A stretch of 64,000 bases of DNA from Azonexus sp. R2A61 (GTDB lineage Bacteria > Pseudomonadota > Gammaproteobacteria > Burkholderiales > Rhodocyclaceae): positions 185,669 to 249,668 of the forward strand of contig NZ_JACBFO010000005.1 of assembly GCF_021401135.1 (NCBI RefSeq). Reading direction: 5' to 3'. The position numbers and the translations under genes were made by a program. The notes under the pieces are model-generated. The model saw nothing but the letters and a program-made list of their open reading frames with translations, did not search any database and was not told the DNA's origin. Within the stretch, counting starts at the first letter, position 1; every line of letters begins with the position of its first letter. This document shows positions 27,431-36,259 of this stretch, one piece after another.

Positions 27431-27603
27431 GTTGCCAGGGCTGCGTCAAGAATGTGACCGGCGTGCTGAGCGCACTGGCCGGTGTGACTTCGGCAGAAGT
27501 GACGCTGGAGCCGGGCGAGGCCAAGGTGGTTTACGATCCGGCCAGCCTGACGCGTGAGGCGCTGATGTCGGCGATCGAGGATGCCGGATTCGACGCTAGC
27601 TGA
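27397..27603 (+). CDS. copZ: CopZ-like heavy-metal-associated chaperone
   Basis: This 68-residue protein is a single HMA domain with the copper-binding [10 protein letters not shown] loop near residue 13 and the ferredoxin-like beta-alpha-beta-beta-alpha-beta length. Its first 34 bases overlap the end of the GGDEF-EAL gene in another frame. It would deliver Cu(I) to the HMA domain of the ATPase encoded upstream. A strong terminator follows. Confidence 0.88.
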   Translation: MEETRIRIDGMSCQGCVKNVTGVLSALAGVTSAEVTLEPGEAKVVYDPASLTREALMSAIEDAGFDAS

Positions 27604-27622
27604 GGCTTGCCGAAATTCCTTC

Positions 27623-27654
27623 AGGGCGCGTGCCGCAAGGTCCGCGCCCTTTTT
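27623..27654 (+). terminator. Terminator after the copper operon
   Basis: AGGGCGCG pairs with CGCGCCCT across a 12-nt loop, followed by five T. It ends the SafE-ccoI-GGDEF/EAL-copZ operon. Confidence 0.85.
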
Positions 27655-27708
27655 CATGGGCGCGCGGCAGTTGACCGCAGCGACCGGAATTACATTTTGT
27701 TACGCGGC

Positions 27709-27730
27709 GATTGCGAACCATTATCAGTTA
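27709..27730. promoter_or_regulatory. Weak Fur-like box upstream of the PepSY operon
   Basis: CGATTGCGAACCATTATCAGTT resembles a degenerate Fur 19-mer, with an ATTATC half-site. It lies about 100 bp before the first gene of an iron-type operon and just ahead of an AGCCAGCC motif at about 27741. Confidence 0.35.
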
Positions 27731-27734
27731 TACT

Positions 27735-27752
27735 CAGCATCAGCCAGCCGTT
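27735..27752 (+). repeat. AGCCAGCC leader motif, PepSY operon
   Basis: CAGCATCAGCCAGCCGTT carries one AGCCAGCC in the mRNA sense, downstream of a Fur-like box and about 75 nt before the start codon. It is one of a family of such leaders in this window. Confidence 0.45.
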
Positions 27753-27825
27753 CCGGTGCGCCGATTCCCTCCTGCGAATCGATGATGCCCGGGGCGCAGC
27801 CAAGATCGTTCCCCTTTTTTGAGCC

Positions 27826-28491
27826 ATGGCGAAATCCCACTCTCTCCCGCTTGCCGACGTTGCGCGCCCGGTCGTTGCCGACCGCTCGGCGACCCTCAAA
27901 CTGCTGCTGAAGATCCACTGGATCAGTTCGGCGCTGTGCCTGCTCGGCATGCTGCTGTTCAGCGTGACCGGCATCACGCTCAATCACGCCAGCCAGATCG
28001 AATCGACGCCAAAGATTGAGCGCCGGACGCTGGCCGTTCCGGCGCCTTTGCTGGCGGAGCTGACCGCGCAGTCGCTGGTGCAGGACGGCAAGGAGGGGCC
28101 GCTGCCCGCCGCGGTGGTGCGCTGGGCCGCCGACAGTTTCCGTGCCCGCCTCGATGGCGTAAATGCCGAATGGTCCGCCGACGAGGTCTATGTCGCGTTG
28201 CCCAGACCGGGCGGCGATGCCTGGCTGCGCTTTGCGCTGGAAGACGCCGAAGCCGAATTCGAAGTGACCGACCGCGGCTGGATTTCCTGGCTGAACGATC
28301 TGCACAAGGGCCGCCATACCGGCGCCGTGTGGTCGTGGTTCATCGATATCTTTGCCGTTGCCTGTCTGCTCTTCTCGCTGTCCGGTCTGTGGGTGCTGAA
28401 GATTCACGCGGCGCGCCGGCACAGCACCTGGCCGCTGGTCGGCCTCGGCGTGCTGATACCCGTCCTGATTGCCTTGTTGTTCATTCACTGA
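27826..28491 (+). CDS. PepSY-associated membrane protein of an iron operon
   Basis: This 221-residue protein has a first helix (LKIHWISSALCLLGMLLFSVTGI) of the PepSY_TM type, with His in KIHW and N/H in LNHAS, a periplasmic domain of about 110 residues, then GRHTGAVWSWFIDIFAVAC with a helix and a final helix. The conserved His residues could hold heme for transmembrane electron transfer, as in PiuB/FsrB-like siderophore reductases. It is shorter than canonical PepSY_TM proteins. It starts an operon with DUF2271, DUF4198 and a flavoprotein. Confidence 0.78.
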   Translation: MAKSHSLPLADVARPVVADRSATLKLLLKIHWISSALCLLGMLLFSVTGITLNHASQIESTPKIERRTLAVPAPLLAELTAQSLVQDGKEGPLPAAVVRWAADSFRARLDGVNAEWSADEVYVALPRPGGDAWLRFALEDAEAEFEVTDRGWISWLNDLHKGRHTGAVWSWFIDIFAVACLLFSLSGLWVLKIHAARRHSTWPLVGLGVLIPVLIALLFIH

Positions 28492-28510
28492 TTTTTGGGG
28501 GATAAATCCG

Positions 28511-29029
28511 ATGAAGTGTCGTTCCGGTCTTGTCATGGCGCTTGCGCTGACCGCCTTGCCCGCGGCCGCCGCCGAGCTGTCCGTCCGTCTTGAACTGCCG
28601 CAGCTGCAGGTCGCCGAATACCATCGGCCATACATCGCGATGTGGCTCGAGCGTACCGACCAGTCGGCGCCGATCACTCCCTTGAACGTCTGGTACGACC
28701 AGAAGAAGAAGGACAACGGCGGCACCAAGTGGCTGAAGGACATGCGCCAATGGTGGCGCAAGGGCGGCCGCGACATGCAGACGCCGCTGGATGCGGTGAC
28801 CGCGGCCACGCGGGCGCCGGGCGTGCACAACCTGAGCTTCACCGCCGGCAAGGCACCGCTCGGCAACCTGGCTGCCGGCGAATACCTGCTGATGGTCGAA
28901 GCTTCCCGCGAAGCCGGTGGTCGCGAAGTGGTCCGCGTGCCGCTGAGCTGGCCGCCGAAGGCTGCGCAAAGCGCTTCTGCCAAGGGGCAGGAAGAGCTGG
29001 GTACGGTTACCGTTCAATTGAAGCCCTGA
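28511..29029 (+). CDS. DUF2271-family periplasmic protein
   Basis: From the ATG at 28511 the protein has 172 residues with a signal peptide ending AAAAE. The core carries YIAMWLERTD, WYDQKKKDNG and the cluster KWLKDMRQWWRK, features I associate with DUF2271. Proteins of this family usually sit with PepSY and DUF4198 genes in iron uptake loci; the biochemical role is unknown. It is 19 bp from the upstream gene. Confidence 0.78.
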   Translation: MKCRSGLVMALALTALPAAAAELSVRLELPQLQVAEYHRPYIAMWLERTDQSAPITPLNVWYDQKKKDNGGTKWLKDMRQWWRKGGRDMQTPLDAVTAATRAPGVHNLSFTAGKAPLGNLAAGEYLLMVEASREAGGREVVRVPLSWPPKAAQSASAKGQEELGTVTVQLKP

Positions 29030-29045
29030 TCCGAGGAGAGACACC

Positions 29046-29876
29046 GTGAAGCGTTTCAACCTGACCCTGGCCGCCATCGCGCTGGCCGCTTGTCTGCCGC
29101 TTTCCGCCCACGCCCATCGAGGCTGGATGGCCCCCAACGTCGCCGAAGTCGAGGGCAAGGAGCCGTGGGTGACCATACACGGCGCGATCTCAGAAGACCT
29201 GTTCGTGGCCGATCATCGCGCGCTGGCGCTGGACAAGCTGATCGTGCTCGGCCCGGACGGCAAGACCCTGAAGCCGGAAAACCTGCGCGCCGGCCAGCAA
29301 CTGGCCAGTGCCGACCTGAAACTCGTCCAGCCCGGTACCTACAAGATTTCGCTGCTCAGCGAATCGGCGATGGCCAGCTACAAGCTGAAGGGCGAGACGA
29401 AGCGCTGGCGCGGTTCGCCGGAGGCGATGGCCAAGGAGATTCCGGCCGGTGCCGAAGACCTGCAGGTGACGACGACCTACGGCCGGATGGAAACCTACGT
29501 GACGGCCAACGACGCCAGCGATGCCGTGCTCAAGCCGGTCGGCAAGGGGCTGGAAATCCTGCCGCTGGATCACCCGACCGGTCTGATGACCGGCCAGAAG
29601 ACGCGTTTCCGCGCCTTGCTCGACGGCAAACCCTTGCCCGGCCTGACGGTTGGCGTGGTGCCCGGCGGCGTGCGCTATCGCGGCGTGTTGAAGGAGTTTG
29701 CCGTGACGTCGGATGCCAAAGGCGAATTCACCGTGACCTGGCCGATGGCGGAAATGTACTGGCTGAACACCAGCTACCCGCCGCGCGCCCCGGCCCCGGC
29801 CGAAGGCCAGCCGCGGCCGGCGCCGGCCAAGGAGCGGTTCAGCTACTCGGCGACTTTCGAAGTCCTGCCGGAGTAA
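29046..29876 (+). CDS. DUF4198-family periplasmic protein
   Basis: This 276-residue protein has a signal peptide ending SAHAH and begins HRGWMAPNVAEVEGKE; the histidine at the mature N-terminus is typical of DUF4198, with an Ig-like beta-sandwich expected. Such proteins are linked to metal (iron, nickel or cobalt) uptake. It is the third gene of the operon, 16 bp after the DUF2271 gene. It may bind metal or a siderophore in the periplasm; this is not shown by the sequence. Confidence 0.78.
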   Translation: MKRFNLTLAAIALAACLPLSAHAHRGWMAPNVAEVEGKEPWVTIHGAISEDLFVADHRALALDKLIVLGPDGKTLKPENLRAGQQLASADLKLVQPGTYKISLLSESAMASYKLKGETKRWRGSPEAMAKEIPAGAEDLQVTTTYGRMETYVTANDASDAVLKPVGKGLEILPLDHPTGLMTGQKTRFRALLDGKPLPGLTVGVVPGGVRYRGVLKEFAVTSDAKGEFTVTWPMAEMYWLNTSYPPRAPAPAEGQPRPAPAKERFSYSATFEVLPE

Positions 29877-29895
29877 GCGGACGCCTCCTGTTTTC

Positions 29896-31233
29896 GTGCT
29901 GTCCCTGGATCCTTCCCGCTGGCTGGCGGTCGGGCTGGCGCTCGCGGCTTACGCGGCCGTCTGCCTGATCGCCTGGCGTGCCGCGCGGCGGCACACGGTG
30001 GCCGTTGCTGCGGTCGACGACTGCTGGCAGATCGTTTTCGCCAGCCAGACCGGCAACGCCGAAACGATTGCCCTGCAATCGGCGGCCGCGCTGCAAAAGG
30101 CCGGCATCGCCGCCTGTTGCTATCCGCTCAACCAGCTCGACGACGAGCGACTGGTTGCCGGCGGCTGCTTCCTGTTCGTCGTCAGTACGGCCGGCGAAGG
30201 CGATGCGCCGGACAACGCCGCCCGTTTCGCCCGCGACTGCCTGCCCGAATCGCTGGCCCTGGCGCGGGTCGACTACGGGCTGCTGGCGCTGGGCGACCGC
30301 AACTACGCCCATTTCAACGCTTTCGGCCGACGGCTCGACGACTGGCTGGAAGCGGCCGGCGCCCGTCGGCGTTTCGACCGCATCGAGCTCGACGGCTGCG
30401 ACGCCGAGGGACTGGCGCACTGGCAGCATCAGCTACTCCGGCTGGCCGGCACGACCGCCTTCGTGGCCTGGGAAACGGCTGATTTTTCGCCGTGGACGCT
30501 GGTCGACCGCAAGCAGCTCAATCCCGGCAGCCAGGGCCGGCCGGTGCATCGTCTGCACCTGCGGCCCTCCGCCGGACTGCCGGACTGGGCGGCCGGCGAT
30601 CTCGCCCAGATCGTGCTGCCGGCCGAGCCGGAACGGCCGCGCGAGTATTCCATCGCGTCGTTGCCGGCCGATGGCGGCATCGCATTGCTGGTGCGCCAGC
30701 ATGTCCGCGAAGACGGCAGCGAAGGGCTGCTGTCGAGCCATCTCTGCCGCTACCTGCAACCGGGCGAAAGCGTCGAACTGCGCATCCGGCCGCACCCGGG
30801 CTTCCGTCTCGGCGCCAACGGGGAAAGGCCGCTGATCCTGATCGGCAACGGTGTCGGGCTAGCCGGTCTGCGTGCGCTGCTCGCCGAACGCGTGGCCTGC
30901 GGTCGACACGACAACTGGCTGATTTTCGGCGAGCGCAATGCGGCACACGATGCCTTGCTGGCCGATGAACTGGAGGCCTGGCAACGCGCCGGGCAACTGC
31001 GTTGCACCACGGTGTTTTCGCGCGACGGTGGTGCGTTGCGCTATGTGCAGGACGTGCTCCGGCACGAGGCCGAAGCCCTCCGGGAGTGGATCGGGCGAGG
31101 GGCCGCGATCTACGTCTGCGGCAGCCGCGCCGGCATGGGCGAAGCCGTCGATCGGACGCTGGCCGACATTCTCGGCCGTCAGGGCCTGGACGAACTGGCC
31201 GACGCCGGCCGCTATCGCCGCGACGTTTTCTGA
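29896..31233 (+). CDS. Membrane-anchored diflavin reductase, putative ferrisiderophore reductase
   Basis: GTG 29896 starts a 445-residue protein. One N-terminal helix (WLAVGLALAAYAAVCLIAW) is followed by a flavodoxin domain (ASQTGNAETIA, VSTAGEGDAPDN, LGDRNYAHFNAFGR) and a ferredoxin-reductase domain with the FAD motif REYSIAS and NADPH-site segments IGNGVGLAG and VCGSRAGMG. The layout matches sulfite-reductase-flavoprotein-like proteins in iron clusters. With the PepSY protein it could move electrons from NADPH across the membrane to reduce ferric chelates. That joint role is inferred. Confidence 0.82.
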   Translation: MLSLDPSRWLAVGLALAAYAAVCLIAWRAARRHTVAVAAVDDCWQIVFASQTGNAETIALQSAAALQKAGIAACCYPLNQLDDERLVAGGCFLFVVSTAGEGDAPDNAARFARDCLPESLALARVDYGLLALGDRNYAHFNAFGRRLDDWLEAAGARRRFDRIELDGCDAEGLAHWQHQLLRLAGTTAFVAWETADFSPWTLVDRKQLNPGSQGRPVHRLHLRPSAGLPDWAAGDLAQIVLPAEPERPREYSIASLPADGGIALLVRQHVREDGSEGLLSSHLCRYLQPGESVELRIRPHPGFRLGANGERPLILIGNGVGLAGLRALLAERVACGRHDNWLIFGERNAAHDALLADELEAWQRAGQLRCTTVFSRDGGALRYVQDVLRHEAEALREWIGRGAAIYVCGSRAGMGEAVDRTLADILGRQGLDELADAGRYRRDVF

Positions 31234-31300
31234 TCGTTCCTGCTGTCGCAAATCTGCAACAGGTTTTGTGACGGACTGTTGCAAATTATTGCAATGCTTT

Positions 31301-31319
31301 TGAGAATTGTTATCATTCG
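31301..31319. promoter_or_regulatory. Fur box upstream of the first Fiu-like receptor
   Basis: TGAGAATTGTTATCATTCG matches the betaproteobacterial Fur 19-mer well. It lies about 100 bp before the receptor start and upstream of two AGCCAGCC-type motifs. Confidence 0.75.
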
Positions 31320-31331
31320 TGTGTAAGTTCA

Positions 31332-31389
31332 TGTAGCCAGCCATCTGCACCGTCTCCGCGACGGCGACGTGGAACGCCAGCCAGTTTTC
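31332..31389 (+). repeat. CAGCC leader motifs, first Fiu-like receptor
   Basis: TGTAGCCAGCCATCTG (near 31332) and CGCCAGCCAGTTTTC (near 31375) each carry tandem CAGCC units in the mRNA sense, between the Fur box and the ribosome site. The first is nearly identical to the leader of the paralog at 33843-33859. Confidence 0.55.
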
Positions 31390-31415
31390 TTCACCGAAAT
31401 AAGGATAACGTTCCC

Positions 31416-33689
31416 ATGGCCCATATCCGTAGCCGTAAACACCCCGCTCCCTCGCATCTGCTGGCCTTGATGGCCGCCGCCATCCCTGTTGCGGTCCACG
31501 CCCAGGAAGCGGAAAAAACCCTGCCGGCGATGACCGTCAAGGCCGATGCCGACGTGCCGTACAAGGCCGAGAAATCGGCGAATACCAAGTTCACGCAACC
31601 GCTGGTCGACACGCCGCAGACGGTGCAGGTCATCCGCAAGGAAATCCTGCAGGAGCAGGGGGCGGCGACGTTGATGGAAGCGCTGCGCAACACGCCGGGC
31701 ATCACCATGCAACTCGGCGAGAACGGCAATACCGCGGCGGGCGATACTTTCCAGATGCGCGGCTTCTCGACCCAGACCTCGACTTTTGTCGACGGTATCC
31801 GCGATCTCGGCGCGGTGACCCGCGACGTGTTCAACCTGGAACAGGTCGAAGTGGTCAAGGGGCCGGCCGGCAGCGATATCGGCCGCGGTTCGCAGTCCGG
31901 CTACATCAACCTGATTTCCAAATTGCCGCAGGCCGGCGACATCAACAGTGCGTCGGTGTCGGTCGGTACCGACAACTACAAGCGCCTGACCGCCGATCTG
32001 AACAAGCAGATCGGCGATGGCGTGGCCCTGCGCCTGAATGTCATGGGGCAGGATGCCGACGTGGCCGGCCGCGATTACGTGAAGAACAAGGGCTACGGCA
32101 TTGCGCCGGCCATCGCCCTGGGGCTCAACTCGCCCACCCGCTTCTACCTGTACTCGCAACACTTGCGCCAGGACAACGTGCCGGACGGCGGCATCCCGTC
32201 GATCGGCATGCCGGGTTACTTCCATGCGATTGCGGAGGTTCGTGACGGTGCGAAAGTCAATCGCGAAAACTACTACGGTAGCAAGAACGACTACGAAAAA
32301 ATCGATGCCGACATGGTTACCGCCAAGTTCGAGCACGATCTGGGCGGCGGCAGCACCGTGCGCAACATCACCCGCTACGGCCGCAACAAGATCGATCGCG
32401 TACTGACCGGCGTGATGACGATTGCCACCCCGACTCCTGCCGATCCGTCGACCTGGACCCTGAGTCGTTCCCGTCAGCGGGTCGATCAGGAAAACGAGAT
32501 CCTGGCCAACCAGACCAGCCTGAACAGCGAGTTCTCGACCGGTTTCATCAAGCATTCGCTGGTCGCCGGCCTGGAACTGATGTACGAACGCCAGAAGTCG
32601 CGGACTTTCGCCACGATGGCGCAGACGATCAACGGCGTGGCGTATGCGGCGATCAACAACCCGGTGGCCAATCTCTATTCGCCGAATGCCGACGACGATC
32701 TGGGCATCCCCTATGCGACCGGCGCCTATGTCGACGGCAAGTCGCTGACCACGGCCTTGTATCTGTTCGACAATCTGAAGTTTTCCGAACGCTTCATGCT
32801 CAACGGCGGTTTGCGCTTCGAGCGTTATCGGGTCTCCACCGACGGGCGGACGCTGGTGACTGGCGGAGCCAACGGCAACCAGGCGATTTACCCGGGCTAC
32901 GCGGTCGGCCAACTGGCACCGGACAACATCGAGGCGTCCGACAACCTGTTCAGCTGGAAGCTGGGCGCGGTGTACAAGCCGGCCAGCAACGGCAGCCTCT
33001 ATGCCGCCTACGCCAGATCGCTGACGCCGCCGGGCAGCAGCAATTTCCAGCTGGCGGCTTCGAGCAGCAATCAAAGCAACGCGGCGATGGATCCGCAGGA
33101 AACGGTCAATATCGAACTCGGTACCAAGTGGGAACTGCTGGAAAAGCGCTTGAACGTCAGCACGGCGCTTTATCGCACCGAGAACGACAAGCAGGTGACG
33201 CTGGTCGATGCGGTGACCAATACCTATGCGCAGGTCGGCAAGACCCGGGTCGATGGCATCGAGCTTTCGGCGGTTGGCCAGATCACCAATTTCTGGCAGA
33301 TTTCGGCCGGTGTCGCCAAGATGAAGACCAAGCAGCTCAGCATGAGCAATGCCGATGCGGTGCGCTGGTCGCCCGATCTGACGGCAACCTTGTGGACGTC
33401 CTACACGCTGGGTGATTTCACGCTCGGTGGCGGCGTTCGTTACGTCTCGGAACAGAAGCGCGTGATCAACCCGGCGACGCCGCTGGCCACGCAAGCCATG
33501 CCGAAGATTCCGTCCTACTGGGTGGCGGACATGATGGCCGCTTACAAGGTCAACAAGTTCGTCAATCTGCGACTGAACGTCTACAACCTGTTCGACAAGG
33601 AATACATCAATACTTTGAACAACGGCGGCGCCCGGATCACTTTGGGCGCACCGCGAACTGCTGTCCTGTCGGCCAATTTCCAGTTCTGA
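31416..33689 (+). CDS. TonB-dependent siderophore receptor, Fiu-like (paralog 1)
   Basis: This 757-residue receptor has the leader MAHIRSRKHPAPSH...AVHAQ, a plug with VDTPQTVQVIRKEILQEQG, ALRNTPGITMQLGENGNT, FVDGIRDLGAVTRDVFN and GPAGSDIGRGSQSGYINL, and a C-terminal strand ending NFQF. The GENGNT, DGIRDLG and DVFNLEQVEVVKGP blocks closely match E. coli Fiu, which imports catecholate iron. Upstream lie a good Fur box and CAGCC motifs; a terminator follows. The adjacent paralog is about three-quarters identical by eye. Confidence 0.9.
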   Translation: MAHIRSRKHPAPSHLLALMAAAIPVAVHAQEAEKTLPAMTVKADADVPYKAEKSANTKFTQPLVDTPQTVQVIRKEILQEQGAATLMEALRNTPGITMQLGENGNTAAGDTFQMRGFSTQTSTFVDGIRDLGAVTRDVFNLEQVEVVKGPAGSDIGRGSQSGYINLISKLPQAGDINSASVSVGTDNYKRLTADLNKQIGDGVALRLNVMGQDADVAGRDYVKNKGYGIAPAIALGLNSPTRFYLYSQHLRQDNVPDGGIPSIGMPGYFHAIAEVRDGAKVNRENYYGSKNDYEKIDADMVTAKFEHDLGGGSTVRNITRYGRNKIDRVLTGVMTIATPTPADPSTWTLSRSRQRVDQENEILANQTSLNSEFSTGFIKHSLVAGLELMYERQKSRTFATMAQTINGVAYAAINNPVANLYSPNADDDLGIPYATGAYVDGKSLTTALYLFDNLKFSERFMLNGGLRFERYRVSTDGRTLVTGGANGNQAIYPGYAVGQLAPDNIEASDNLFSWKLGAVYKPASNGSLYAAYARSLTPPGSSNFQLAASSSNQSNAAMDPQETVNIELGTKWELLEKRLNVSTALYRTENDKQVTLVDAVTNTYAQVGKTRVDGIELSAVGQITNFWQISAGVAKMKTKQLSMSNADAVRWSPDLTATLWTSYTLGDFTLGGGVRYVSEQKRVINPATPLATQAMPKIPSYWVADMMAAYKVNKFVNLRLNVYNLFDKEYINTLNNGGARITLGAPRTAVLSANFQF

Positions 33690-33706
33690 GCTCGCTTTCC
33701 CGCAGG

Positions 33707-33733
33707 AACGGCCCGCCCCTGGCGGGCCGTTTT
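33707..33733 (+). terminator. Terminator after Fiu-like receptor 1
   Basis: AACGGCCCGCC pairs with GGCGGGCCGTT around CCT, followed by TTT. It lies 17 bp after the stop codon, so the second receptor probably has its own promoter. Confidence 0.85.
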
Positions 33734-33807
33734 CCGTGTACGGGTTGCATCCATGCAACGTCCGGGCGGGCCGAGTTCCCGGTTTTTGTGCCCCAATGTT
33801 GTAATCC

Positions 33808-33829
33808 GTGTTGAGAGTCAATATCATGT
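33808..33829. promoter_or_regulatory. Fur-like box upstream of Fiu-like receptor 2
   Basis: GTGTTGAGAGTCAATATCATGT resembles a Fur box with recognisable TTGAGA and ATATCAT halves, weaker than the one at 31301. It precedes three CAGCC leader motifs. Confidence 0.45.
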
Positions 33830-33842
33830 GCAATTGCAACAA

Positions 33843-33894
33843 CTTGTAGCCAGCCATCTGGAAAGCGGCCAGCCAACCGGAAAGCCAGCCAACG
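33843..33894 (+). repeat. Three CAGCC leader motifs, second Fiu-like receptor
   Basis: TTGTAGCCAGCCATCTGG, GCGGCCAGCCAACC and AAGCCAGCCAACG occur in 52 nt at about 18-nt spacing, in the mRNA sense, just downstream of the Fur-like box. This is the densest cluster in the window. Confidence 0.6.
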
Positions 33895-33930
33895 TTAAAG
33901 ATAATGACCTGTAACGAGGATGAGTTTTCC

Positions 33931-36186
33931 ATGGCCCACATTCGCAGTCGCAAACACCCTGCTCCGTCGCATCTACTGGCCCTGATGGCCGCGGCGATGC
34001 CGGTTGCGGTCCACGCCCAGGAAGCGGAAAAAACCCTGCCGGCGATGACCGTCACCGCCGATGTCGATGTTCCCTTCAAGGCCGAGAAGTCGGCAAACAC
34101 CAAGTTCACGCAGCCGCTGCTCGATACGCCGCAGACGGTTCAGGTGATCAAGAAGGAAATCCTGCAGGAGCAGGGCGCGGCGACGCTGATGGAAGCGTTG
34201 CGCAATACCCCGGGCATCACCATGCAACTGGGTGAAAACGGCAATACCGCGGCGGGCGACGCATTCAGCATGCGCGGTTTCTCGACCGAAGGTGCGACCT
34301 TCGTCGATGGCATCCGCGATCTCGGTGCGGTGACGCGCGACGTGTTCAACGTCGAGCAGGTCGAAGTGGTCAAGGGGCCGGCCGGCAGCGATATCGGTCG
34401 CGGTTCGCAGTCCGGTTACATCAACCTGATTTCCAAGCTGCCGCAGGCCGGTGACATCAATAGTGCCTCGGTGGCCGTGGGCACTGACGAATACAAGCGG
34501 ATCACTGCCGACCTGAACAAGCAGGTCGGCGACAACCTGGCGTTCCGGCTCAACGTCATGGGTCAGGATGCCGACGTTGCCGGGCGGGATTACGTCCACA
34601 ACCGCAGTTTCGGCGTCGCGCCGTCGCTGGCCTGGGGCCTGAACTCGCCGACCCGCTTCTACCTGTTCTCGCAGCACGTCCGACAGGACAACGTGCCGGA
34701 CGGCGGCATTCCGACCGTCGGCATGCCCGGGTTCTACAATGCGATCGACGAGGTGCGCGGTGCGCCGAAGGTCGATCGCGAGAATTTCTACGGCAATCAC
34801 CGCGATTACGAAAAGGTCGACGCCGACATGGTGACGGCCAAGGTCGAACATGATTTCGGCGGCGGCACGGTGTTGCGCAACGTCACGCGTTACGGCCGGA
34901 CCAAGATGGATCGCCGTCTGACCGGCATCAACGCCATCACCGCCGCCAATCCGGCCGACCCTTCGAGCTGGGTGGTGGCCCAGACGCGCCAGGGGATCGA
35001 CCGGCTCAACGAGATCGCTGCCAACCAGACCAGCCTGAACATGGAGTTCAATACCGGTGCGATCACCCACACGCTGGTGACCGGTCTGGAGTTCATGTAC
35101 GAGCGGCAGCGCGACGACAACTTCTGTACGACCAAGGGCGGTACCCGCAACAACTGTCTGACGGCGCAGACCCTGGTCGCGCCCACCATCAACCTGTATG
35201 CGCCGAATCCGGCTGTCGAACTGAGCGAGTTGCAGAAAACCGGCGCCTATACCGACGGCAATACCACGACCGCGGCGCTGTACGCCTTCGACACGCTGAA
35301 ACTGTCGGAGCGCTGGATGCTCAGTGGCGGCGTGCGTTTCGAGCGTTACCGCACGAGCACCGAGAGCGCCACCGTGACGGCGGCCGGTGCGCTGGTCCAG
35401 AACGACAATCTGCGCGTTTCCGACAACCTGTTCAGCTGGAAGCTCGGCGCGGTCTACAAGCCGGCGACCAACGGCAGCATCTACGCTGCCTATGCCAAAT
35501 CCCTGACGCCGCCGGGCAGCGCCAGTTTCGCGCTGTCGAGCTCGGCGAGCAGTGCCAACGGCACCGACATGAAGGCGCAGGAAACGGTGAACATGGAACT
35601 CGGTACCAAGTGGGAACTGCTCGACAAGCGTCTCAACGTCAGTTCGGCGATCTACCGTACCGAGAACGAAAACCAGGTTTCGCTGGTCGACGCGGTGACC
35701 AACACCTACGCGCAGCAAGGCAAGACCCGCGTCGACGGCATCGAACTGTCGGCGGTCGGCCAACTGACCAATTTCTGGCAGGTTTCGGCCGGCGTCGCCC
35801 GCATGTGGACCAAGCAATTGAGCCAGTACGGCACCGCCGGTGTTCAAAGTTCCGGTGTGCGTTGGGCGCCGGACCTGACGGCAACCTTGTGGTCCTCCTA
35901 CACGCTGGGCGATTTCACGCTCGGCGGCGGCGTGCGTTATGTGTCGGAGCAGAAGCGAGTGGTTACCGACGGCACCAACCTGGCCACCGAGAACATGCCG
36001 AAGATTCCGTCCTACTGGGTCACCGACCTGATGGCCGCCTACAAGGTGAGCAAGAACCTCAACCTGCGCCTGAACGTGTATAACCTGTTCGACAAGGAGT
36101 ACATCAGCACCTTGAACAACAGCGGCGCACGGGCCACGCTGGGCGCGCCGCGGACGGCGATCCTGTCCGCCAACTTCCAGTTCTGA
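33931..36186 (+). CDS. TonB-dependent siderophore receptor, Fiu-like (paralog 2)
   Basis: I start at ATG 33931 (751 residues) because MAHIRSRKHP is identical to the start of paralog 1; an upstream in-frame ATG at 33904 is less likely. The plug and barrel repeat the Fiu-type blocks of the neighbour. Differences concentrate in predicted surface loops, for example CTTKGGTRNNCL here, which could form a disulfide and is absent from paralog 1. This suggests recent duplication with divergence of ligand specificity. A hairpin and piuC follow. Confidence 0.9.
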   Translation: MAHIRSRKHPAPSHLLALMAAAMPVAVHAQEAEKTLPAMTVTADVDVPFKAEKSANTKFTQPLLDTPQTVQVIKKEILQEQGAATLMEALRNTPGITMQLGENGNTAAGDAFSMRGFSTEGATFVDGIRDLGAVTRDVFNVEQVEVVKGPAGSDIGRGSQSGYINLISKLPQAGDINSASVAVGTDEYKRITADLNKQVGDNLAFRLNVMGQDADVAGRDYVHNRSFGVAPSLAWGLNSPTRFYLFSQHVRQDNVPDGGIPTVGMPGFYNAIDEVRGAPKVDRENFYGNHRDYEKVDADMVTAKVEHDFGGGTVLRNVTRYGRTKMDRRLTGINAITAANPADPSSWVVAQTRQGIDRLNEIAANQTSLNMEFNTGAITHTLVTGLEFMYERQRDDNFCTTKGGTRNNCLTAQTLVAPTINLYAPNPAVELSELQKTGAYTDGNTTTAALYAFDTLKLSERWMLSGGVRFERYRTSTESATVTAAGALVQNDNLRVSDNLFSWKLGAVYKPATNGSIYAAYAKSLTPPGSASFALSSSASSANGTDMKAQETVNMELGTKWELLDKRLNVSSAIYRTENENQVSLVDAVTNTYAQQGKTRVDGIELSAVGQLTNFWQVSAGVARMWTKQLSQYGTAGVQSSGVRWAPDLTATLWSSYTLGDFTLGGGVRYVSEQKRVVTDGTNLATENMPKIPSYWVTDLMAAYKVSKNLNLRLNVYNLFDKEYISTLNNSGARATLGAPRTAILSANFQF

Positions 36187-36213
36187 GCGGGGTCGGACCG
36201 GTATCCGATAAAA

Positions 36214-36239
36214 CACGGCCCGCCAGCGCGCGGGCCGTG
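36214..36239 (+). terminator. Hairpin after Fiu-like receptor 2
   Basis: CACGGCCCGC pairs with GCGGGCCGTG. The T run is poor, so it may only attenuate transcription into piuC, whose start is 21 bp later. Confidence 0.5.
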
Positions 36240-36259
36240 CGCATTTGAAAGGAGTCGAT

